38,226 nucleotides of DNA, from the NCBI GenBank assembly GCA_029933275.1, contig JAOZOM010000002.1:1-38226 (forward strand). The letters are read 5' to 3'. Positions 15,395 through 26,417 of the stretch are shown one piece after another. The notes below the pieces were generated by a model. The model was given only the letters and a program-made list of their open reading frames with translations, was not told the origin of the DNA and did not search any database. Position 1 is the first letter of the stretch, and every line of letters begins with the position of its first letter. The position numbers and the translations under genes were made by a program. Source of the stretch: Anaerolineales bacterium. GTDB lineage: Bacteria > Chloroflexota > Anaerolineae > Anaerolineales > Villigracilaceae.

Positions 15395-15814
15395 ATGGCA
15401 AAAGAACCTCTCTTTCTCGGTCTCGTTGTGGACGAGTTTGATCGTCCCGTAGGAAGTGCGTTCATCGGCTCGGAGCCTTGCTACGTTGTGGATGATGACG
15501 GTTTTCGCCGTCATATCCCCTCCGAGCAGATTGATCGTCAAGTTTTGGCGAAAATGGGTGAGTTGATTCAAGGACACGAAGACCTTCTCGGCGAGCAAAC
15601 CGCTAAAATGCTTGGACAAGATGATATTTTCTCGCGCGCCATGATCCAAAAACAACTGGAGAATATCGAAGAGCAATTTGAGACCATCATCCAAGCGGGC
15701 ATCCCTGAAGAGGGACGTAGCTATATGGGTATGATGGGCTTCAAAATTGTCATTGATGTTCATGGCGAAGTTTTGCGCCTCGACCAGCCCAGCGGCTTAC
15801 CGGAAGATGAATAA
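15395..15814 (+). CDS. Conserved-looking hypothetical protein
   Basis: Unrecognised 139-residue acidic soluble protein without membrane segments. The N-terminus (LFLGLVVDEFDRPVGSAFIG) looks beta-stranded; the middle (about 45-105) is helical with many Glu/Gln, and the C-terminus ends in a strand (FKIVIDVHGEVLRL) and an acidic tail. It starts 3 bases after the LURP-one-like gene and is followed by a good intrinsic terminator, so it is the last gene of that unit. Coding is supported by neighbour-like codon use and tight spacing. Confidence 0.65.
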   Translation: MAKEPLFLGLVVDEFDRPVGSAFIGSEPCYVVDDDGFRRHIPSEQIDRQVLAKMGELIQGHEDLLGEQTAKMLGQDDIFSRAMIQKQLENIEEQFETIIQAGIPEEGRSYMGMMGFKIVIDVHGEVLRLDQPSGLPEDE

Positions 15815-15819
15815 AGTGT

Positions 15820-15865
15820 ATATTGCGTAATTTCTAAAAAATTACGCAATATGTAATCTTTTTTT
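15820..15865 (+). terminator. Intrinsic terminator after the LURP-one unit
   Basis: Perfect 14-base stem 15820-15833/15839-15852 (atattgcgtaattt arm), 5-base loop, and seven T residues at 15859-15865. The stem is A+T rich, so it may be weaker than usual. The arm sequence also occurs as fragments near 13715 and 36198, which makes this a dispersed repeat as well. Confidence 0.65.
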
Positions 15866-16041
15866 CCTAGTTCTAACGGAATTTGTGGTTTGGCAAAAAA
15901 CAAGCGCAAACAAACTTTTGTACACGGATTTCAAGGAGTTACACGGAAAAAACGCTCAATATTGAACACTTTTCCTTTTCAAAAATTCTCCGTGAAATCC
16001 GCGTTATCCGTGTACAAACCGTAAAAAACGGTAGAAACAGT
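15866..16041 (+). repeat. Palindromic leader repeat, copy 1
   Basis: This 176-base non-coding block recurs as the reverse complement at 30792-30984 with only scattered differences. It contains inverted arms 15919-15929 and 16006-16016 (tgtacacggat/atccgtgtaca) and inner complementary segments 15942-15947/15989-15994. It ends 8 bases before the start codon at 16050, and the other copy ends 8 bases before the start at 30783 in the same orientation relative to its gene. It may be a structured 5' leader, a mobile palindromic repeat, or both. Confidence 0.8.
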
Positions 16042-16049
16042 TTTTTTCC

Positions 16050-18588
<2,539 letters not shown>

Positions 18589-18589
<1 letters not shown>

Positions 18590-20451
18590 TGAGTGTGCTA
18601 AAAAAAAGGGAAAGCTCGCAGAGCTTTCCCTTTAATTTAAAAGGAAAAGAAGATTTTTTTTCTTTAATGGGCGGATTTCTTTACTTCATCCAACTTTGGA
18701 TTTATGCCCATTCAACCTTTTCAAGGTTAGACGAAAGTGCCTATATTTATAAGGGCTATTTATTCGCAACGGGACAATACGAACCTTTTGGTCCCGGGCT
18801 GTGGACGAATAAAGGTCCTTTCTCTTTTCTAATCCCCGGCTATATTCAACGTTGGTTTGGACCCGGCTTAGGTCCGGCGCGTTATTTTGCTGTTTTTCTT
18901 GCTCTTCTTACACTTTTTGGTGTTTGGTTCACGGCTCGGCGGCTCAGCGGGAAAACTTGGGGCATGGTCGTTGTTTGGCTTTTCGTTTTTACCCCCGCAT
19001 TTGCCAAGTTATATAGTCCCGCCCTTTCTCAGGGATTAATTGCCTTAATGCTCACGGGGGTACTTGCCCTCTCTCTCGGCGGAGACCGCCCGCTTTGGCA
19101 GCTTTCACTGAGCGCAGCTCTAGCGGGATTAATGCTCTTAACACGGCAAAATATGGTTTTGATTTTGCCCCTGCTCATTATATATATCTTTTGGCAATAC
19201 GGACGCAAGGCGGGATTATGGTCTCTTTTTTTCGGTGGGATGGTTATTTTTCTTGGGCATCTCTATTGGTGGCCCCAAATCATGCAACTCTGGAGACCGT
19301 GGCTACCGGAAAAATTAGCTCTTTGGGTGCAATCTTTATATCTTCCCGTTGGTAGCGATATCGGAGGTCCACACGGGAGTTTTGACCCCAGCATTTTAAA
19401 TCGCATCTCGGCTTTCTTTCTCGCATTTCGTTTATATGGCATTATTCTTATTGGGATTATCGTCAGCTTTTTCTTATGGCAGAAAAAATGGAAGAATAAA
19501 AAAGCCTTTCGTGATGCCGTATTTTTAGCGGTCTTATATTTGATTCTCTTTTTTATGCACGCTTGGGCTAGTTTAGGGAAAAATTATTGCGTCTACTGTT
19601 TCCCCTCCTATCTCGGATTTTTCAATATCAGCGGGATATTCTTAATTCTAATTTCTTTCCCCTCGTGGAAAAAATCCCTCCCAAAATATAGCTATCCTCT
19701 TCTCATCATCCTGATTTTGACCCTTAGCGTAGGGATTGCATTCTCCGCTTCGGAAGACATCGGGAAATTACTTGTCAAAACCCATATTCCGCGGATGAAA
19801 GCAGGGCATTTTCTTACGGGAAATGTGGATTTAATGACTCTTTTGCTCAACAAATTCCAATTGAGCAAAAGCCTCACCCGTCAATATGCTTCGGTCGTTA
19901 TAGGGCTTTCTGTAGGACTGATCTTTTTAGCGGGTATTCTCTTTTTGAACATTAAAAAGAAAGCCAACTTTGGCTATTTAGCCCTCGTTTCATTTTTGGT
20001 ATTTTCTTTTTTTGCCTCTCCCCTCATCGCAGGAAGCCATGCGAAACGAGAATATGCTTACGGTGATATGATTGCCGCCTACGAAGACGCAGGCAGTTAC
20101 CTCGCCGAGTATATCCCCGCCGGAAGCCTGGTTTATTGGAAAGGAGGCAACTCTCTATTGCCCCTTTTATATATTCCGGGTGGGGTTGAAATTTACGCAA
20201 CCCAATTAAACGCTTACAATAATATAAAATATGGCGGAGACTCGGAAGCCCTCCTAAAACTGGGACTTTGGAATTTTGAAATGGATGCTCAATGGAGAAC
20301 CGAAGCCGATTATATTGTAATGATTAGCTATATTTACAGTGATGAATGGGCGGCTTTTCTTTCGCCCGATAAATTTGAAGCCTACCCACCCTCCTCCATC
20401 TTACTTGAAAATAGACCGGATTCCTTCTTGCGCGTTTTCAGGAGAAAATAA
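18589..20451 (+). CDS. GT-C family membrane glycosyltransferase
   Basis: A 620-residue protein with about 11-12 transmembrane helices and a C-terminal external domain (about 475-620). After the first helix comes FSRLDESAYIYKGYLFATGQ with the Asp-Glu pair expected of PMT/ArnT-like GT-C enzymes, which move sugars from polyprenyl phosphate to acceptors outside the membrane. The start at 18589 overlaps gmd (TAATG), but a terminator-like hairpin (18605-18633) lies inside codons 6-15. A later ATG at 18667, behind AAAGGAAAAG, would start just before the first helix and is a serious alternative. Confidence 0.78.
18600..18633. terminator. Terminator-like hairpin at the 5' end of a glycosyltransferase gene
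   Basis: Perfect 13-base stem 18605-18617/18621-18633 (aaagggaaagctc/gagctttcccttt) with a 3-base loop, preceded by a run of eight A and followed by aattt. It could end gmd transcription or act as an attenuator. It lies inside the reading frame if translation starts at 18589, and upstream of it if translation starts at 18667. Confidence 0.65.
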
Positions 20452-21398
20452 TGAACCTATCTTTAGTCATCCCGATTTACAACGAAGAAGAAAGCCTCCC
20501 CTTGCTTTTTGACGCGATCCACAACGCCTTAGATTCTCTCTCCCGTACATGGGAAGTGATTCTCGTCGATGATGGCAGCCGCGATAAAAGCCTCGATGTG
20601 CTACGAGACCTCGCGAAAAAAGACCCCAAACATATCCGCGTGGTGGCGTTTCGGCGCAATTTTGGTCAAACCGCCGCGATTGCCGCGGGGATAGACCATG
20701 CAAAAGGTGAGATTATCGTTCTCCTCGATGCTGACCTCCAAAACGATCCCGCCGATATCCCTATGATGCTGGATAAACTGGATGAAGGTTACGATGTCGT
20801 CAGCGGATGGCGTATTAATCGGCAAGATACTTATATCACCCGTACCCTTCCCTCTAACCTCGCCAACGGACTGATTTCACGCGTCACCGGAGTCGAACTC
20901 CATGATTATGGATGCACCCTCAAAGCCTATAGACGCGAAGTCCTCACGGGCTTCCGTCTCTACGGAGAAATGCACCGCTTCATTCCCGTTTTTGCTCATG
21001 CAGTTGGCGCAAAAATTGTCGAAGTCCCCGTTCACCACCATGCCCGCCAATTTGGGGAGGCAAAGTACGGCTTGGAGCGTACCTTCAAAGTTCTTCTCGA
21101 CCTCTTTACCGTCAAATTTCTTCTCAGCTATTCCTCCAAGCCTATCTATCTTTTTGGCGGCACAGGCATCGGCATCATCGCCCTCAGTGCGGCTCTTTTG
21201 ATTTTCTTGGCAATCAGGCGGCTATTTTACGGAATCTCCGTTTTTAGCTCGCCCCTTTTCCCCATTAGTGCCATGTTCTTCATCATGGGTTTTCAATCTA
21301 TCCTCATGGGGTTAATCGCCGAATTACAAGTTCGCACTTATCACGAATCTCAGCATAAGCCGACCTACACCCTCCGCGAAACTATCAATATCGAATAA
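20451..21398 (+). CDS. GT2 family polyprenyl-phosphate glycosyltransferase (DPM1/GtrB-like)
   Basis: Transfers a sugar from a nucleotide donor to polyprenyl phosphate at the inner face of the membrane, supplying GT-C enzymes such as those nearby. The 315-residue protein has a GT2 domain with LVIPIYNEEESLPLL at 4-18, LVDDGSRDKS and the metal-binding DADLQNDP motif. Two C-terminal transmembrane helices (about 228-252 and 264-288) match the GtrB/DPM layout. TAATG overlaps at both ends show tight translational coupling with its neighbours. Confidence 0.9.
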   Translation: MNLSLVIPIYNEEESLPLLFDAIHNALDSLSRTWEVILVDDGSRDKSLDVLRDLAKKDPKHIRVVAFRRNFGQTAAIAAGIDHAKGEIIVLLDADLQNDPADIPMMLDKLDEGYDVVSGWRINRQDTYITRTLPSNLANGLISRVTGVELHDYGCTLKAYRREVLTGFRLYGEMHRFIPVFAHAVGAKIVEVPVHHHARQFGEAKYGLERTFKVLLDLFTVKFLLSYSSKPIYLFGGTGIGIIALSAALLIFLAIRRLFYGISVFSSPLFPISAMFFIMGFQSILMGLIAELQVRTYHESQHKPTYTLRETINIE

Positions 21399-22519
21399 TG
21401 CGTATCCTCGTCCTCATTCACGAATACCCACCGGTTGGCGGCGGTGGCGGTCGCGTTGCTCAAGATATAGCGGAGGGATTAACCCAACGCGGACACGAGA
21501 TCGTTATCATCACCTCCCATTTTGGCGATTTGCCAAAAGATGAATTTGTGGATGGAATCCGAATCATCCGCGTCCCTTCGTTACGAAAAGAGGCATTCCG
21601 AGCAGGATTTCCCTCAATGGCTGCCTACCTCCTTTCTGGATTTTGGGCTGGCTTCCGTTTAATCGGCAAATGGCGACCCGATGCGATTCACGTTCATTTT
21701 GCCGTCCCAGCCGGAGCCTTGGCGTGGGCGTTATCGAAGCTCAAAAGAATCCCCTATCTCCTCACCGCGCATCTCGGCGATGTGCCGGGCGGTGCGCCCG
21801 AGAAAACGGGAAAATGGTTCAGGTGGATTTTCCCCCTCAGCAAGCCAATTTGGCGAGACGCGGCTCAAGTTGTTGCCGTAAGCGAATTTACACGTCAGCT
21901 TGCGCTGAAGCATTATCCGGTTGAGATTTCCGTCATCCACAACGGCGTGGATTTAGACGCGCTGAATCCCCATCCAATCCAAATCCAAACAACACCACGC
22001 CTTATTTTTGCGGGGCGGCTGATGAAACAGAAGAATCCTCTTCAAATCATCCGTACGCTTGCCAAGCTCCAAGACCTTGATTGGGAATTTACTTTTCTCG
22101 GTGACGGACCTTTGCGCTCAGATTTGGAGAATGAAATTGCTCGTTATCAACTCGAAAAGCGGATTTCCCTGCACGGCTGGGTCACCCCCGAAGAAGTAAT
22201 TGCCGAGTTTGCTCAAAGCGACATCCTTTTTATGCCCTCTCTTTCGGAGGGGCTACCCGTTGTTGGCGTTCAGGCACTCGCGATGGGTTTGGCTCTTGTT
22301 GTCAGCAATATCGGCGGTTTTGTGGATTTGGTAAACGAGGGCGAAAACGGCTTTTTGGTAGATGAGCCGGGAAAATACGAGGCGCACCTTCGCCGCTTGT
22401 TGCTTGATGCGGAGGAGCTTCTTGCCTTCAGAAAAGCCAGTCGCAAAAAAGCAGAAGAATTTTCACTAGAGAATATCATTACGCATTACGAAGAAACTTT
22501 TTTAAGAAGAGAAAAATGA
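21398..22519 (+). CDS. GT4 family glycosyltransferase
   Basis: A 373-residue GT-B fold enzyme using a nucleotide sugar, probably in polysaccharide or glycolipid synthesis in the cytoplasm. The N-terminal domain begins HEYPPVGGGGGRVAQDIAEGL. The C-terminal donor domain shows LIFAGRLMKQKNP, the HGWVTPEEV segment and SLSEGLPVVGVQALAMG, carrying the E-x7-E motif typical of GT4. No transmembrane segment is seen. The start overlaps the GT2 stop (TAATG) and the end overlaps the dehydrogenase start (ATGA). Donor and acceptor are unknown. Confidence 0.9.
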   Translation: MRILVLIHEYPPVGGGGGRVAQDIAEGLTQRGHEIVIITSHFGDLPKDEFVDGIRIIRVPSLRKEAFRAGFPSMAAYLLSGFWAGFRLIGKWRPDAIHVHFAVPAGALAWALSKLKRIPYLLTAHLGDVPGGAPEKTGKWFRWIFPLSKPIWRDAAQVVAVSEFTRQLALKHYPVEISVIHNGVDLDALNPHPIQIQTTPRLIFAGRLMKQKNPLQIIRTLAKLQDLDWEFTFLGDGPLRSDLENEIARYQLEKRISLHGWVTPEEVIAEFAQSDILFMPSLSEGLPVVGVQALAMGLALVVSNIGGFVDLVNEGENGFLVDEPGKYEAHLRRLLLDAEELLAFRKASRKKAEEFSLENIITHYEETFLRREK

Positions 22520-23472
22520 CAACTCATCCCAAAAATTTTGCTGCAATTGGTGTTGCGGGTTATATTGCCCCTCGCCACCTAAAAGCCATCCAAGATACGG
22601 GCAATAAACTAATTGCCGCTACTGATATTACTGATTCTGTTGGTATTTTGGACCGGTATACTCAAGATGTGCGCTTCTTCACCGAGATTGAGCGGTTCGA
22701 CCGTCATCTCGAAAAACTGCGCCATCGCTCCGAAGAGGAGCGCGTTCACTACGTTAGCATTATGACCCCGAATTACCTCCACGATGCCCATTGCCGCCTC
22801 GCTCTTCGTATAGGCGCAACCGCGATTTGCGAAAAGCCGCTCGTCATCAACCCGTGGAATATAGACCAACTTGCTCATGTTGAAGAGGAATATGAGGGCA
22901 AAATAAATACGATTTTGCAATTGCGTGTTCATCCCGCACTGATTGCGCTTAAAAAGAAATTAGATGCGGACTCTTCGGGCAAGCAACATGATGTTTTGTT
23001 GAGTTATGTTACCTCGCGCGGACCTTGGTATCACGTCTCGTGGAAAGGGGATTACGAAAAATCGGGCGGCGTAGCCACCAATATCGGCATACATTTCTTT
23101 GATATGCTCCAATGGCTTTTTGGCAAACCCGACATGCTCAAAGTCTATCGTAATGAGTCGACTAGCATGTCAGGTTTTATCGAATTTGAACGCGCTCAGG
23201 TGCGTTGGTTTCTCTCTGTAGATGAGAATGATCTCCCCATCCCGATTGAGTCGGGTAAACCGAAAACCTACCGCTCGATTACCGTAGATGGCGATGAAAT
23301 TGAATTTTCGGGCGGATTTACCGATTTGCACACCGTTGTTTACGAGCGTACTCTAGCGGGGCAAGGTTTTGGGCTAAACGATGCTCGTCCCTCGATTGAG
23401 TTGGCGTATAAAATTCGCAACACGCCGCTCTCTGCAATTGATGTACTGGCACATCCTTTCTTGAAGAAGTAG
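22516..23472 (+). CDS. WlbA-like Gfo/Idh/MocA sugar-nucleotide 3-dehydrogenase
   Basis: A 318-residue NAD(P)-dependent oxidoreductase closely resembling WlbA/WbpB, which oxidises UDP-N-acetylglucosaminuronic acid at C3' on the way to 2,3-diacetamido uronic acids. Matching stretches are FAAIGVAGYIAPRHLKAIQDTG at the N-terminus, the catalytic CEKPLV, INTILQLRVHP and SWKGDYEKSGGVATNIG before HFFDMLQW. The start overlaps the GT4 stop (ATGA). The usual partners, a 3-aminotransferase, an N-acetyltransferase, a UDP-GlcNAc 6-dehydrogenase and an epimerase, are not in the window, so either they are elsewhere or the enzyme serves another sugar. Confidence 0.85.
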   Translation: MTTHPKNFAAIGVAGYIAPRHLKAIQDTGNKLIAATDITDSVGILDRYTQDVRFFTEIERFDRHLEKLRHRSEEERVHYVSIMTPNYLHDAHCRLALRIGATAICEKPLVINPWNIDQLAHVEEEYEGKINTILQLRVHPALIALKKKLDADSSGKQHDVLLSYVTSRGPWYHVSWKGDYEKSGGVATNIGIHFFDMLQWLFGKPDMLKVYRNESTSMSGFIEFERAQVRWFLSVDENDLPIPIESGKPKTYRSITVDGDEIEFSGGFTDLHTVVYERTLAGQGFGLNDARPSIELAYKIRNTPLSAIDVLAHPFLKK

Positions 23473-23560
23473 CTTACTCTTTTCCTCCTCCCACACCTCC
23501 CTAAAGTAGACGAAATCAACCGCCTCGTGTATGATGTTACTATAATGATAGGAGAAAATC

Positions 23561-24460
23561 ATGGATTTCGGAAAAATTCTTAAAAACGCATGGAAAACTG
23601 TTTGGACGCATAAGGTTCTTTTTTATTTTGGTTTCTTAATGGGGATTCCAAGTATCTTGATGGGAATCATTATGGGGGGCATCTTCTTTTTCCTGACCGA
23701 AGATAATATCTTCGCTTTTGTTGACCATCCGGAGAGGACACCTCTTTTTCTTATTTTATACTTCGCCTTTATCATCATCTTTATCATTTTTTCCTATGTG
23801 ATGACAACTTTAAGTTTCGCCGGTGTTTTTAAGGGGACATTAGACCTGCAAGGTAAAAAAGATAGCTTGTCTTTTAGTGAGTTATGGACTGCCACCCTTC
23901 CCTATTTTGGACGAGTTTTGGGCGTGCTCTTCATCATTTTCCTTGCCATATTTATTCTCGTTATGATTCCTATATTTTTAGGCATCTTTGTTGGTGCGCT
24001 AACCGCGGGAATAGGATTCTTATGCTTGATGCCTCTTTTCTTTTTGATCATTCCTTTGGAACTTGTCGGATATCTTCTCGCATCCGTAGCGATGGCAGCA
24101 ACCGTAGCCGAAGATTTGGGCGTTTTCGATGCGCTTCGGCGCGCGTGGGAGGTGGTTAAGAAAAAATTCTGGATTCTCGTACTGATGACCATCATCCTCG
24201 CCTTTCTCCAATGGGCGGCGAGCATGATTGTGATGATCCCGATGCAATTTGCTCAAATGGCATTGATGTTTTCCTCTGATTTCCTAAATAGCACAGACCC
24301 GAATACCTTTTTTCGCCCCGTCTCTATTCTTATTCTTCTTTTCATGCCCTTAATTGCCCTCGTGCAATCATTGGGATTAACCTATGCCAACGCCGCTTGG
24401 ATGTTGACCTATCTCGAAGTTTCCGCGCCAGAGACGGATGAAATTATCTTTGACGTTTAA
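23561..24460 (+). CDS. Hypothetical multi-pass membrane protein
   Basis: A 299-residue protein beginning MDFGKILKNAWKTVWTHKVL, followed by six hydrophobic segments (about 20-45, 62-85, 113-140, 143-172, 204-225, 248-275). The start and the internal ALRRAWEVVKKKFWILVLM motif resemble bacterial proteins of the YciC/glycerophosphodiesterase-membrane-domain type, which often contain two copies of a W-rich helix repeat. No function can be assigned. GGAG lies 7 bases before the ATG. The 88 bases upstream contain a TATAAT too close to the start to serve this site plainly. Confidence 0.6.
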   Translation: MDFGKILKNAWKTVWTHKVLFYFGFLMGIPSILMGIIMGGIFFFLTEDNIFAFVDHPERTPLFLILYFAFIIIFIIFSYVMTTLSFAGVFKGTLDLQGKKDSLSFSELWTATLPYFGRVLGVLFIIFLAIFILVMIPIFLGIFVGALTAGIGFLCLMPLFFLIIPLELVGYLLASVAMAATVAEDLGVFDALRRAWEVVKKKFWILVLMTIILAFLQWAASMIVMIPMQFAQMALMFSSDFLNSTDPNTFFRPVSILILLFMPLIALVQSLGLTYANAAWMLTYLEVSAPETDEIIFDV

Positions 24461-24515
24461 TTTTAGCTTACCGAACAATCCCCAGAAATCGCAAAAGAAG
24501 ATACAATTATTGAAT

Positions 24516-26417
24516 ATGCGTAAAGTTATTTTTGCAATATTCTTAACTACTATCCTAGTAGCAGGAGGGTTTCATGCTCGCGCCCAAGAAGCCGCACGAG
24601 TGGAGATCGTCCAAGTAAACGCGGATTCTTTTCCCACGATAACCGCTCTTTTAGACGTATATGATGCGGAAGGTAGGTTTGTCTCAGCTATAGGCGCGGC
24701 AAATATCACCGTCTTAGAAGATGGGCAATCCATCCCCCTCACCGAACTTAACGAGCAAGAAATTGGTGCGCAAATTGTCGTGGCAATCAACCCCTCTCCG
24801 CCGATGGATACGCGCGATTCTCTCGGCATCTCGCGCTATGATCGCGTGGTTGAAAAATTGCGCCTGTGGGCAGAAAATCGTCCCCTTGAGCCGCAAGATA
24901 AACTCAGCCTTGTCTCCACTGCGGGGCCTCTGCTTGTCAACGCGACCCCCAGCGAATGGCGGAACAGCCTCGTCTCCTACCAACCTGATGCACGTGCCGC
25001 CATCCCCAGCTTGCAATCCCTATCTTTTGCTTTAGACTTAATCGAAGGCGAGCAAGATACCCCGCTGGGGATGAAACACAGCATCCTCTTTATCACCTCC
25101 CATCTCCCCGACCAAGCAACTGTTACAGAATTAGAAAATCTTACCGAGCGCGCCCTGCTTCTCAACACGCGCGTCAATGTTTGGCTGATTGATACAGATG
25201 CTTATTTCGCCCATTTCAGCGCAAACTCGCTTAAATCTTTAGCCCTCCAAACCGGCGGCAAATATTCCGCTTTTTCCGGCATCGAAGTTTTACCCGATCC
25301 TGAAAATTATTTTACTCACCTACGGCATCTCTACACCCTCAGCTACGAATCCCGCTTGACAAGCGGCGGCTCTCATCGCATCGCCGTGCAGGTCAAATTT
25401 GGCGAACTTGACCTTCTCTCTCCCGACCAGAGTTTCGGGCTGGATATTCAACTGCCCAACCCCTTCCTCCTCGCCCCGCCCGCACAAATTGTGCGCCAAG
25501 CCCCCGAAGAAGACCCCTATAATACCGAGATCCTCCTCCCTGCCGAGCAAGAAATTGAGTTTCTAGTCGAATTTCCGGACGGGCATCAACGCCCAATCAA
25601 GCGCGCCACCCTTTTCGTTGATGAAGAAATAGTCGCCGAAATCACCTCGCCGCCGTTTGAGAAATTTTACTGGGATTTGGATAAATATATCAGCAGTGGT
25701 GAACATTCTCTCCAAATCGAAGTGGAAGATTCGCTGGGATTAACAAGGATGAGTTTAGGCGTACCGCTCACGATAACCATTATCCAGCCTCCCAGCGGTG
25801 CACTTGCCTTTTTTGGACGGAATGGATCGCTCTTGACCTTAGGCGTGATCACGGTATCCGGGCTTTTTTTGGTGGCAATTCTCTTGGTCGGCGGAAGACG
25901 TAGCCTCCAAACTTTCTCGGAGAAACGAAAAGCAAAAGCGGCATCCCATGACCCGGTTACCCAGCCTATCCCCGCCACCAAACTGGATGAAGGGAAAAAG
26001 AAAGGGCGCGTCCCGATGCCTTTTTCTGGGTGGGCGCGTGGGCAAAAGCAAATTAAAGCCGTAGCTTATCTGACACGTCTTAACGGGCAGGGCAATTCGG
26101 GCGCGGGGACACCGATCCCGCTTACGGGCGAAGAAATGATTTTTGGTTCCGACCCAGTGAAAGTCGCGTTCGTCCTCGATGATCCATCCATCTCTCCCAA
26201 ACACGCAGTTTTAGTCCGCGATGAAGAGGGGCATTTCCGCCTATCCGACCAAAATTCTATTGCAGGGACTTGGGTAAATTTCGAGAAACTTGACACACAG
26301 GGCAAAATTCTGGCACATGGAGATATCATTCATATTGGCATTTTGCGCTATAAATTTGACCTTGCAAAGCCACCTGTTTCAAGATCACCGAAAATTCAAA
26401 TTGAGGAGGCATCGTGA
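24516..26417 (+). CDS. VWA-like, transmembrane and FHA domain protein
   Basis: A 633-residue protein with a signal peptide (MRKVIFAIFLTTILVAGGFHARA), an external VWA-like domain (about 70-285), an Ig-like external part, a transmembrane helix (about 447-468) and a cytoplasmic FHA domain (about 555-612). VWA domains bind ligands via a MIDAS metal site; here DxSxS reads NPSPP, so metal binding is doubtful. FHA domains bind phosphothreonine; ISPKHAVL keeps the Ser and His, but the usual GR is GS and the usual NGT is AGT. I chose the ATG at 24516 because the signal peptide starts there. The stop overlaps the phosphatase start (GTGA). Confidence 0.8.
   Translation: MRKVIFAIFLTTILVAGGFHARAQEAARVEIVQVNADSFPTITALLDVYDAEGRFVSAIGAANITVLEDGQSIPLTELNEQEIGAQIVVAINPSPPMDTRDSLGISRYDRVVEKLRLWAENRPLEPQDKLSLVSTAGPLLVNATPSEWRNSLVSYQPDARAAIPSLQSLSFALDLIEGEQDTPLGMKHSILFITSHLPDQATVTELENLTERALLLNTRVNVWLIDTDAYFAHFSANSLKSLALQTGGKYSAFSGIEVLPDPENYFTHLRHLYTLSYESRLTSGGSHRIAVQVKFGELDLLSPDQSFGLDIQLPNPFLLAPPAQIVRQAPEEDPYNTEILLPAEQEIEFLVEFPDGHQRPIKRATLFVDEEIVAEITSPPFEKFYWDLDKYISSGEHSLQIEVEDSLGLTRMSLGVPLTITIIQPPSGALAFFGRNGSLLTLGVITVSGLFLVAILLVGGRRSLQTFSEKRKAKAASHDPVTQPIPATKLDEGKKKGRVPMPFSGWARGQKQIKAVAYLTRLNGQGNSGAGTPIPLTGEEMIFGSDPVKVAFVLDDPSISPKHAVLVRDEEGHFRLSDQNSIAGTWVNFEKLDTQGKILAHGDIIHIGILRYKFDLAKPPVSRSPKIQIEEAS

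Noticed and set aside
23541-23546. TATAAT before the membrane protein gene at 23561
   Set aside because: Transcription from it would start inside the ribosome binding site, and no -35 element is visible.
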